Origin: Robiginitomaculum sp.
GTDB taxonomy: Bacteria > Pseudomonadota > Alphaproteobacteria > Caulobacterales > Maricaulaceae
Assembly: GCA_021647375.1 (NCBI GenBank)
Contig: JAKIUV010000114.1
Location: 1 to 6,006 of the forward strand
Direction: 5' to 3'
Length of the DNA stretch: 6,006 nucleotides
In this document: positions 1 through 5,834 of the stretch, piece after piece
Layout: every line of letters starts with the position of its first letter
How positions within the stretch are numbered: position 1 is the first letter of the stretch
The notes under the pieces: model-generated
Database searches by the model: none
The model's input: only the letters and a program-made list of their open reading frames with translations
What the model was told of the DNA's origin: nothing
Position numbers and translations under genes: made by a program

Positions 1-126
1 TTCGGTTAGCTGTTTAATCAGTGGCGTTAATATCCCGTCCTTGCCAGAAAGTGGCTGGCCAGCCTGTAAGGATTTAAGAGCTTCATCAAAATCGAAGCCC
101 ATGGGCTTGTGTGGTAATTTGGTCAT
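1..126 (-). CDS. IS256-family (mutator-type) transposase, N-terminal fragment cut by window edge
   Basis: Reading leftward from an ATG at 124-126, 42 codons stay open to the window edge. The peptide starts MTKLPHKPMGFDFDEALKSL and continues through GKDGILTPLIKQLTE. The segment 'GKDGxLxPLIKQLTE' is what I know as the conserved N-terminal start of one branch of IS256-family DDE transposases, where it precedes the helical and catalytic domains. None of the catalytic D, D and E residues lie in the window, so I cannot tell whether the element is intact. An AGGAA ribosome site at 134-138 sits 7 bases before the ATG, which supports this start. A likely terminal inverted repeat lies about 55 bases upstream of the start, as expected for the element's left end. 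The gene points away from nadA and lies directly downstream of it. The family call is from memory of the N-terminal motif and has not been searched. Confidence 0.8.
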   Translation of the reverse strand, partial: MTKLPHKPMGFDFDEALKSLQAGQPLSGKDGILTPLIKQLTE

Positions 127-180
127 ATAGTCATTCCTATTTTTTAGAGCAAAGCCTGCCCTTGGTGCAAATCTACTGGA

Positions 181-204
181 ATGACACAGAATTTTAAACA
201 CTAT
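181..204. repeat. Putative terminal inverted repeat of the IS256-like element
   Basis: Read toward the transposase, this stretch is TGTTTAAAATTCTGTGTCAT. Ends rich in AAAATTCTGTGT are, from memory, common in IS256-family elements. The partner repeat lies beyond the left edge, so the pairing cannot be confirmed here and the exact outer base is uncertain by a few positions. Confidence 0.45.
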
Positions 205-229
205 CAATAGAAACTGTAAAACCAACCGA

Positions 230-1381
230 TTAAATCACCTTAATATCCTTATGCACAGCCTTCGGGTCAAAGTGCCCTTTCACGCCCGGCGCAGGTAAAT
301 CTATCATTCTTTGTACGGCGCGTCTTGCTTTCTTGGCTATGCGTTTTGAGACTTTGACCTCGTGTTTTTCGTCTCTCAAACATTCGTAGATATTCTGCAA
401 AGTGATGCGTTTCATGTGGGGGCATAGATTGCAGGGGCGGACGAAGTCTACGTCTGGATTGGCCATGGCTACGTTGTCGGACATTGAGCATTCGGTGAGC
501 AGGACGACGTTTTTGGGTTTGTTGTCGGATACATAGTCTGACATGGCTTTGGTGGAGCCTGTGAAATCGCTTTCGCGCACCACGTCCGGCGGGCATTCTG
601 GGTGGGCGAGGACGACCACGCCGGGCCAGCGTTCGCGCATGGCTTGCACGTCGCCCGCATCAAAGCGGGCGTGGACTTCGCAGCGTCCGTGCCAAGCAAT
701 CACCTCTACGCCCGTCATATTGGCGACGTTCTTGGCGAGGAATTCGTCCGGTGCCATGATCACTTTAGGTACGCCCAAACTCTCGACCACTTGCACGGCG
801 TTGGAAGAGGTGCAGCAAATATCGGTTTCGGCTTTGACGTCCGCCGTGGTGTTGACATAAGTGACCACCGGAATGCCGGGGTATTTTTGCTTGATCAGGC
901 GCATATCGTCGCCCGTGATAGAGGAGGCAAGCGAGCAACCTGCGTCCAGAGACGGGATCAGGACTTTTTTGTCGGGACACAGGATTTTGCTGGTCTCGGC
1001 CATGAAATGCACGCCCGCTTGCACGATAATATCTGCGTCGGTTTTGGTGGCTTCGATAGCAAGGCCCAAGCTGTCGCCTTTGAAATCACCGACCAGTGCA
1101 TAAATATCCGGCGTCATATAATTATGGGCGAGGACGACGGCGTTCTTCTCTTTTTTCAATTTATTGATAGCATGGACAAGCGGCGCATAGGCGGGCCATT
1201 CAAATTCGGGGATAAAATCGCTGACCTGTTCGTAGAGATGGTCAACGGCGGCTTTGACCTCGTCCGTATAGGCGAGGTCTCCGGCTTGGGCGCGGGCGGG
1301 CAGGGCGCAAACACCATTCTCGACCTCTAGCGTCTGGCCAATCCAGTTGCCGTCCTGCCAATTATTAAGTAAATCCGTCAT
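230..1381 (-). CDS. nadA: Quinolinate synthase A (NadA), [4Fe-4S] enzyme of de novo NAD synthesis
   Basis: NadA condenses iminoaspartate (from NadB) with dihydroxyacetone phosphate to give quinolinate, in the cytoplasm, using a [4Fe-4S] cluster. The protein is 383 residues, slightly long for the family, with an N-terminal extension of about 65 residues before the core. Visible hallmarks are AHNY (H86, Y88), HFMAE (125-129), DAGCS (C149), HGRCEVH (C234), HPEC (260-263) and CNLCPHMK (C317, C320). C149, C234 and C320 are the expected three cluster ligands, leaving one iron free for substrate. I chose the ATG at 1379-1381 because GGAGG lies 5 bases before it. A TTG 51 bases further upstream stays in frame but coincides with a likely -35 box. 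nadB and nadC, often next to nadA in related bacteria, are not in the window; an insertion sequence lies immediately downstream. All key residues are intact. Confidence 0.96.
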   Translation of the reverse strand: MTDLLNNWQDGNWIGQTLEVENGVCALPARAQAGDLAYTDEVKAAVDHLYEQVSDFIPEFEWPAYAPLVHAINKLKKEKNAVVLAHNYMTPDIYALVGDFKGDSLGLAIEATKTDADIIVQAGVHFMAETSKILCPDKKVLIPSLDAGCSLASSITGDDMRLIKQKYPGIPVVTYVNTTADVKAETDICCTSSNAVQVVESLGVPKVIMAPDEFLAKNVANMTGVEVIAWHGRCEVHARFDAGDVQAMRERWPGVVVLAHPECPPDVVRESDFTGSTKAMSDYVSDNKPKNVVLLTECSMSDNVAMANPDVDFVRPCNLCPHMKRITLQNIYECLRDEKHEVKVSKRIAKKARRAVQRMIDLPAPGVKGHFDPKAVHKDIKVI

Positions 1382-1386
1382 ATCTG

Positions 1387-1391
1387 CCTCC
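1387..1391 (-). promoter_or_regulatory. Ribosome binding site that fixes the nadA start
   Basis: GGAGG on the minus strand lies 5 bases before the ATG at 1381. This is much better than anything near the upstream in-frame TTG (1432) or the ATG at 1393, which overlaps the site itself, so the shorter 383-residue product is preferred. Confidence 0.75.
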
Positions 1392-1403
1392 ATTTCTATC
1401 CCA

Positions 1404-1432
1404 TATATAAGGGTGAACGCCGTATTTCCCAA
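1404..1432 (-). promoter_or_regulatory. Candidate sigma-70-type promoter for nadA
   Basis: On the minus strand TTGGGA (1427-1432) and TATATA (1404-1409) are separated by exactly 17 bases; each matches the bacterial consensus at four of six positions. Transcription would begin near 1397, giving a short leader that just includes the GGAGG site. This is inferred from pattern and position only; AT-rich stretches can match by chance. Confidence 0.4.
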
Positions 1433-1438
1433 GCCAAA

Positions 1439-1583
1439 CTATGACAATTCTGCAAATCTTTTCAGGTAGAGCGCTTTGGCTTCATCCAAGCTAAAGCCGA
1501 CTATTTGTATGGTTTCGAAATAAGCGTAATAAACATCGCAGGTTTTGATGGCTTTCTTGAGGAGTTTACACGGACAGAGCCAT
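1439..1583 (-). pseudogene. Small unrecognised ORF, interrupted by an apparent single-base frame change
   Basis: An ATG at 1581-1583, preceded by a GGGAG ribosome site 4 bases away, reads MALSV and then stops at TAA. Removing one base at that point continues in a frame that is open to TAG at 1439-1441 and reads KLLKKAIKTCDVYYAYFE..., ending ...EAKALYLKRFAELS. The conceptual product is 47 residues, rich in Lys, Ala, Leu and aromatic residues, and looks helical and protein-like. The open frame itself runs for 50 codons (1442-1591) without any ATG, GTG or TTG near its beginning. I do not recognise a family. It may be a degraded gene, a remnant of a longer gene, a gene hit by a sequencing error, or a chance open frame. 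It lies on the same strand as its neighbours, 82 bases after the end of gph and just before the likely nadA promoter. Confidence 0.35.
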
Positions 1584-1665
1584 AGTTCTCCCTAATTAAC
1601 TGTCAGGTTCATGGGATGCCAAAGCAGGTGGCTGCAAGTTACAAAACGACCTTACGAAATTTATT

Positions 1666-2346
1666 TTAAGCAGCCAAAATGCCTTTCAGAGCGGATGGCA
1701 GTTCGCGAAAGTTTCGCAACACTGCATCCGCACCAAATGTGTGTACGGATATGGGCGAATAACCATAGGCCATCAGGATAACCGGAACTTTGGCCGCCCG
1801 CGCGGCGTACACGTCTGGAGCGCCGTCCCCAACCATGACAATTCTATTGGCGCCCCGGTGACCTACGGCAGCAAATATATGCTCTGCGGCAGGTTTTGTG
1901 GCCACTGAATCTCCTGAACCAACGATTTTATCAAAATATTGGGCTAATCCGAGCTGGCTTAACAAAGGTCGCGCCATATCACCGGGTTTATTGGTGCAAA
2001 CCGACAGGCGTGCGCCTGCGCGTTTCAGCTCTGCCAAGATTTCAGCAACGCCGGGATAGGCAAGTGAAACTTGCGACAGGCCTTGCGCGTATAAATCTAG
2101 AAATTTTCGTTGGATATTGACGGCATTTGGATCACTGAGCGGCACATGCGCGTCAGCATAAGCCTGTCTGATCATTGCCATCGACCCAAACCCTATCAAT
2201 GTGCGCGCATCGTCTACCAGCACAGGCGCTAGGCCGTCCGGTGCAATCACTTCGTTAAGTACTCGAACCAAATCCGGTGCCGTATCCACCAAAGTGCCGT
2301 CCAGGTCAAAAGTTATTGATGTATTTTTCAAAATCGAATCGTGCAT
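1666..2346 (-). CDS. gph: HAD-family phosphatase, phosphoglycolate phosphatase (Gph) type
   Basis: Gph-type enzymes hydrolyse 2-phosphoglycolate, a product of DNA repair and of oxygenase side reactions, to glycolate in the cytoplasm. The 226-residue protein matches the family's usual length and carries the four HAD motifs in order: DLDGT (nucleophile D14 and general acid D16), TNK (118-120), KP (151-152), and GDGAPD (D174, D178) for magnesium. An alpha-helical cap of the Gph kind lies between motifs I and II (about residues 22-95). Motif IV has Gly where many Gph proteins have Ser (GDS), a mild variation. No good ribosome site precedes the ATG, and no better in-frame start is visible. The gene is divergent from glmU. 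HAD substrates are hard to predict from sequence; another small phosphate ester (as for pyrophosphatase PpaX or other HAD members) remains possible. The glmU/rpiA neighbourhood favours Gph. Confidence 0.82.
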   Translation of the reverse strand: MHDSILKNTSITFDLDGTLVDTAPDLVRVLNEVIAPDGLAPVLVDDARTLIGFGSMAMIRQAYADAHVPLSDPNAVNIQRKFLDLYAQGLSQVSLAYPGVAEILAELKRAGARLSVCTNKPGDMARPLLSQLGLAQYFDKIVGSGDSVATKPAAEHIFAAVGHRGANRIVMVGDGAPDVYAARAAKVPVILMAYGYSPISVHTFGADAVLRNFRELPSALKGILAA

Positions 2347-2386
2347 ATGTGTTTGTCATAGTCTAAAGAACGAGAAAATGTAGGTT

Positions 2387-2404
2387 TGCTTTCATGAGAA
2401 AGCA
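2387..2404. promoter_or_regulatory. Perfect 7-bp inverted repeat in the gph/glmU divergent region
   Basis: TGCTTTC-ATGA-GAAAGCA is a perfect dyad with a 4-base centre, placed 5 bases before the glmU ribosome site and 40 bases from the gph start. It could be an operator for the divergent genes or a hairpin in the glmU leader. Its centre contains an in-frame ATG (2394) that would add nine residues to GlmU; the placement argues against that ATG being the main start. Confidence 0.4.
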
Positions 2405-2409
2405 TAATA

Positions 2410-2414
2410 AAGGG
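2410..2414 (+). promoter_or_regulatory. Ribosome binding site that decides the glmU start
   Basis: AAGGG lies 6 bases before the ATG at 2421. The earlier in-frame ATG at 2394 has only a weak TAGG 9 bases upstream and sits inside an inverted repeat. Confidence 0.6.
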
Positions 2415-2420
2415 CAAAAA

Positions 2421-3779
2421 ATGACAAAAAATAGACAACGGGCAGCGGTAATTTTGGCAGCGGGTAAAAGCACGCGGATGAAATCGGCTAAATCCAAGGT
2501 TTTACACGAGGTCGGCGGCTTGCCCATGTTGGCTTGGGTGGCAAAATTGGCGCGGGACGCGGGCGCAGACCGGATTGTTGCGGTTGTCGGCGAAATAAAC
2601 GCCGATGTTCGGGCGAGTGCGGAGGCGCTTGGCTTGGAAATCGCTGTGCAAGAGCCGCAATTGGGAACCGGTCACGCGGTGCAATGTGCGCAGGATTGTT
2701 TGGCGGATTTTGACGGTGATATTGTCGTGCTATATGCGGACACGCCCTTAATTCAAAGTGCGACACTTAAACGGGTTTATGACGGGTTGGATGCAGGTTG
2801 TGGGGTCTCTGTCATGGGGTTCGAAACCGACGCACCTGCCGCCTATGGCCGCTTGATAGAGGTTGGAGGTAATCTAGAGAAAATCGTCGAGGCCAAAGAT
2901 GCTAGCCCGGACGAGCTTGCCGTGACCTTGTGCAATAGCGGCGTCATGGCAGCGCGGGCAGGGACAATGTTCAAGGCTTTGGATGCTGTGGATAATAAAA
3001 ATGCCAGCAAAGAATATTACCTCACTGATATTGTCGAGATTATTAAAAACTCTGGCGAAACCGCCAAGGCCGTGCGGGCAGACGAGGGCGAAGTTTTGGG
3101 CGTGAATTCCCGTGCTGATCTGGCCAAGGCGGAAGGGTTTTTCCAAGACCAACAACGCCAACATTTCATGGAAATGGGTGTGACCCTAAAAGACCCGGAC
3201 AGTATCTGGTTTAGCTGGGACACGGAGATTGAACGCGACGCGGTCATCGGCCCGCATGTAGTTTTTGGCCCTGGAGCCTCTGTAGGCGAGGGGGCGGTTA
3301 TCCATCCGTTTTGCCACATTGAAGGGGCGACGATTGGTAAAGACGCGCAAATCGGCCCGTTCGCCCGCCTACGCCCTGGGGCGCATTTATGTGAGAAATC
3401 CAAGGCTGGAAATTTTGTCGAAATTAAAAAATCCGTAATCGGAAAAGGTAGTAAAATCAATCATTTAAGCTATATAGGTGATGCGGAAGTCGGCGAGGGT
3501 GTCAATGTCGGCGCGGGCACAATCACCTGTAATTATGACGGTTATGCCAAACACAAAACCACTATTGGCGACGGCGCATTTATCGGCACAAACTCGTCAT
3601 TGGTCGCACCGCTCACCATTGGCGCAGGCGCATATCTGGGTAGCGGCGGCGTCATAACCGAAGACGTGCCGGACGATGCACTCGCACTAGGCCGCGCCAA
3701 GCAAGCGAACAAAGAAGGTTGGGCCAAGCGCTACCGCGCCGCCCAAGAAAAGAGAAAAGCAAAGAGGGAAAACTCATGA
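2421..3779 (+). CDS. glmU: Bifunctional GlmU: GlcN-1-P acetyltransferase / GlcNAc-1-P uridyltransferase
   Basis: GlmU acetylates glucosamine 1-phosphate with acetyl-CoA and then transfers UMP from UTP, giving UDP-GlcNAc for peptidoglycan and lipopolysaccharide; it acts as a cytoplasmic trimer. The 452-residue length is typical. The N-terminal pyrophosphorylase domain (about 1-230) shows LAAGKSTRM (12-20), QLGTGH (80-85), YADTP with the metal ligand D107, and GVNSR (N229). From about residue 255 the protein becomes a left-handed beta helix with hexapeptide repeats of the VIGxxV/IGxxA kind. The acetyltransferase site shows RLRPGA (R318), KINHLSYIGD (likely catalytic H348) and NYDG (371-374). 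The C-terminal tail is Lys/Arg-rich, as is common. I chose the ATG at 2421 for its ribosome site; a start at 2394 would add nine residues (MRKHNKGQK). The TGA stop overlaps the rpiA ATG. glmU heads the operon. Confidence 0.97.
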   Translation: MTKNRQRAAVILAAGKSTRMKSAKSKVLHEVGGLPMLAWVAKLARDAGADRIVAVVGEINADVRASAEALGLEIAVQEPQLGTGHAVQCAQDCLADFDGDIVVLYADTPLIQSATLKRVYDGLDAGCGVSVMGFETDAPAAYGRLIEVGGNLEKIVEAKDASPDELAVTLCNSGVMAARAGTMFKALDAVDNKNASKEYYLTDIVEIIKNSGETAKAVRADEGEVLGVNSRADLAKAEGFFQDQQRQHFMEMGVTLKDPDSIWFSWDTEIERDAVIGPHVVFGPGASVGEGAVIHPFCHIEGATIGKDAQIGPFARLRPGAHLCEKSKAGNFVEIKKSVIGKGSKINHLSYIGDAEVGEGVNVGAGTITCNYDGYAKHKTTIGDGAFIGTNSSLVAPLTIGAGAYLGSGGVITEDVPDDALALGRAKQANKEGWAKRYRAAQEKRKAKRENS

Positions 3780-4480
3780 ACATAGCAAAAAAGAACGCAG
3801 CCATTGCGGCGCTGGGTATGGTTGAGGACGGTATGGTTTTAGGGCTTGGTTCTGGTTCCACCGCCGAGATTTTTATTGAGCTTTTGGGTGCGCAAGCACG
3901 TCAAGGTATGAGTGTCACGGGTGTGCCGACATCTGCGGCGACGGCGGCCTGTGCCAAGGAACACGGCGTTCCGTTAGTTGACCCGGACAAGGTTGACCGC
4001 ATTCATCTGACCATCGACGGGGCGGACGAAATTGACGAAAATTTTCAGATGATAAAAGGCGGCGGCGCTTGCCTGTTGCGCGAAAAAATCATTGCTGATG
4101 TTTCTGAACATATGGCGGTGATTGTTGACGCTTCCAAAATGGTCAAAACCCTCGGTAAATTTGCGCTCCCCGTGGAAGTCGACCCGTTCGCTATGGGCTT
4201 GACGGTAGAGCGGATATATACGGCCATGGGGCAGGCGGGCATCAAGAATGTCGAGACCACACTGCGTCCCATCAAACGCGGTAAAAAACCATTGGTCACG
4301 GACGGCGGCAATTATATCGTCGATTGCGCCTGTAAGAAAATTACTGACCCTATTTTACTTTCTAGCTTGCTCAATTCTATCCCCGGCGTCATGGAACACG
4401 GATTGTTTATCAATCTCGCCGATACAATCATTATAGGTGAGAAGGATATGGCGAAGGTAATGGAGATTGTTCGTGAGTAA
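3776..4480 (+). CDS. rpiA: Ribose-5-phosphate isomerase A
   Basis: RpiA interconverts ribose 5-phosphate and ribulose 5-phosphate in the non-oxidative pentose phosphate pathway, in the cytoplasm. The protein has 234 residues, a normal length. Motifs in order are GLGSGSTA (23-30, phosphate binding), TSAATAACA (52-60), DGADE (D81, D84), KGGGACLLREKII (K94, catalytic base E103), VDASK (117-121), LGKFALPVEV (126-135) and IPGVMEHGLF (202-211). The positions of D81, D84, K94 and E103 coincide with the numbering I recall for the E. coli enzyme. The ATG shares four bases with the end of glmU (ATGA), and an AGAGGG ribosome site 7 bases upstream lies inside glmU, so translation is probably coupled. The longer upstream open frame has no ribosome site and would run deep into glmU. 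The 3' end overlaps gor by 8 bases. Confidence 0.97.
   Translation: MNIAKKNAAIAALGMVEDGMVLGLGSGSTAEIFIELLGAQARQGMSVTGVPTSAATAACAKEHGVPLVDPDKVDRIHLTIDGADEIDENFQMIKGGGACLLREKIIADVSEHMAVIVDASKMVKTLGKFALPVEVDPFAMGLTVERIYTAMGQAGIKNVETTLRPIKRGKKPLVTDGGNYIVDCACKKITDPILLSSLLNSIPGVMEHGLFINLADTIIIGEKDMAKVMEIVRE
4462..4465 (+). promoter_or_regulatory. Ribosome binding site inside rpiA that decides the gor start
   Basis: GGAG lies 7 bases before a GTG at 4473. An alternative TTG at 4467 would leave only one base of spacing, so GTG is the likely start of gor. Confidence 0.6.
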
Positions 4481-5816
4481 ATATGAATATGATTTATTTG
4501 TTATTGGTGCGGGTTCCGGCGGGGTTCGGGCGGCGCGCTTGGCGGCGAGCCTAGGCAAAAAAGTTGCAGTAGCCGAAGAACATCGCCCAGGCGGTACTTG
4601 CGTAATACGCGGCTGTGTGCCCAAGAAATATCTGGTCTACGGGGCGGAATTTGGCAAGGCTATTAAGGAAAGCGCCGGCTATGGCTGGACGGTTAAAGGT
4701 GCATCATTTGATTGGGGTGCCTTGCGCGATGAAATCCAGATAGAAGTATCGCGTCTGTCCAATATTTACGAAAATATACTTGAAAAAAACGGTGCGGATT
4801 TGTTCAAAGAACGGGCGGAATTTGTTGACGCCCATACGCTACGCCTGACCACAAGCGGGCGCGAAATTACCGCAAAAACTATTCTTATTGCGACGGGCGG
4901 GCGGCCTTGGTCGCCGGATATTCCGGGCGGACATCATGTGATTACCTCTGATGATGCGTTTCACTTGGACGCATTGCCAGAGCGGATTATGGTGATTGGC
5001 GGCGGCTATATCGCTTGCGAATTTGCCGGAATATTTGCCGGGCTTGGCGCGAAAACCACGCAAGTTTACCGGGGTGACAAATTGTTGCGGGGCTTTGACG
5101 ATGATGTTCGCGAAGCCGTAGACAAAGGTCAAGCACTGAACGGTATAGATGTTAAATACGGACAAAGTCCTATATCTATCAAAAAGATAGGTGGTGGTCT
5201 TAAAGTCACATTCGAAGACGGTATTCAAATTGCAACCGATTTGGTGATGATGGCAACGGGGCGCGTTCCCAACACAAGAGGTCTGGGGCTTGAGAAAGCT
5301 GGCGTCAAAATGGACGATAAAGGCGCAGTGATTGTCAACGCGTTTTCCAAAACCAACAAAGCCAATATCTATGCGGTTGGTGATGTCACTGACCGGGTGA
5401 ATTTAACCCCCGTAGCCATTCGCGAAGGCATGGCCTTTGTGGAAACAGTGTTCAAAAATAATAAACAAGCCTATGACCGCACGGACATAGCCAGCGCCGT
5501 TTTCACCCAGCCGCCCGTTGGCTCGGTGGGGTTATCTGAGGAAGAAGCCCGCATCAAACATAAGGATGTCAAAATATATACTACCGATTTCCGCCCCATG
5601 AAAAACTTACTATCGGGCAGTGAACACAGATGTTTTATGAAGATGATTACAGCAGGTAAGAAAGAGCGCGTTGTCGGCCTACACATAGTCGGAGACTACG
5701 CCGGAGAAATTATCCAGGCCGCCGCAATTGCCGTAAAAGCCGGGCTTACTAAAGCCGACTTTGATGCAACATGCGCGGTTCACCCGACCTTGGCGGAAGA
5801 ATTGGTGACATTGTAG
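4473..5816 (+). CDS. gor: Glutathione-disulfide reductase (NADPH)
   Basis: This FAD flavoenzyme reduces oxidised glutathione with NADPH as a cytoplasmic homodimer. The protein has 447 residues with a GTG start. Seen in order are the FAD-binding GAGSGG (12-17), the redox-active disulfide GGTCVIRGCVPKK (C43, C48), ATGGRP (140-145), the second nucleotide-binding fold GGGYIACEFA (176-185), the following YRGDKLLRGFDDD with R200 and R206 in the places that select NADPH over NADH, the FAD site YAVGDVTD (D304), and the dimer-domain active site VHPTLAEE with H437 and E442. The CVIRGC form of the redox motif, with the LRGFD loop, is typical of glutathione reductases of alphaproteobacteria and plants and separates it from lipoamide dehydrogenase and mercuric reductase. 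It ends at the usual place just after EELVT. It overlaps rpiA by 8 bases and is probably the last gene of the operon. Trypanothione-type specificity is a remote alternative. Confidence 0.95.
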   Translation: MSKYEYDLFVIGAGSGGVRAARLAASLGKKVAVAEEHRPGGTCVIRGCVPKKYLVYGAEFGKAIKESAGYGWTVKGASFDWGALRDEIQIEVSRLSNIYENILEKNGADLFKERAEFVDAHTLRLTTSGREITAKTILIATGGRPWSPDIPGGHHVITSDDAFHLDALPERIMVIGGGYIACEFAGIFAGLGAKTTQVYRGDKLLRGFDDDVREAVDKGQALNGIDVKYGQSPISIKKIGGGLKVTFEDGIQIATDLVMMATGRVPNTRGLGLEKAGVKMDDKGAVIVNAFSKTNKANIYAVGDVTDRVNLTPVAIREGMAFVETVFKNNKQAYDRTDIASAVFTQPPVGSVGLSEEEARIKHKDVKIYTTDFRPMKNLLSGSEHRCFMKMITAGKKERVVGLHIVGDYAGEIIQAAAIAVKAGLTKADFDATCAVHPTLAEELVTL

Positions 5817-5834
5817 GGGTTAGCCAACAACCCC
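5816..5834. terminator. Small hairpin at the convergent gor / YhhN-like junction
   Basis: GGGGTT-AGCCAAC-AACCCC forms a perfect 6-bp stem with a 7-base loop, spanning the end of gor and the last codons of the opposing gene. No run of T follows on either strand, so it is not a classic intrinsic terminator. It may still slow polymerase from both sides, or may be chance. Confidence 0.3.

Larger units (their letters stand above)
1..204 (-). mobile_element. Left end of an IS256-like insertion sequence, running out of the window
   Basis: This stretch combines the transposase N-terminus (1-126), its leader, and a putative terminal inverted repeat near 181-204. The outer boundary is approximate because the opposite end, and therefore the 8-9 bp target duplication typical of this family, lies outside the window. 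The element inserted in the same orientation as nadA, leaving only about 25 bp between the nadA stop codon and the element end. Confidence 0.6.

Noticed and set aside
602..1330. 242-codon open frame on the plus strand opposite nadA
   Set aside because: It lies wholly antisense to a clear NadA, its translation resembles no known family, and long antisense frames are expected from the codon bias of nadA.
1382..1665. Riboswitch or structured RNA leader between gph and nadA
   Set aside because: Apart from the small ORF and promoter I saw only a short GCAG-CCAC-CTGC stem near 1626-1637 and no conserved riboswitch-like architecture.
2353..2381. Possible glmU promoter: TTGTCA, 17 bases, AAATGT
   Set aside because: The -35 part is good but the -10 matches the consensus at only two of six positions; not strong enough to annotate.
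3017..3460. 147-codon open frame on the minus strand within glmU
   Set aside because: It is antisense to conserved GlmU sequence, low in protein-like character, and has no ribosome site I could support.
4839..5228. 129-codon open frame on the minus strand within gor
   Set aside because: It lies opposite the conserved nucleotide-binding region of glutathione reductase; a shadow frame.
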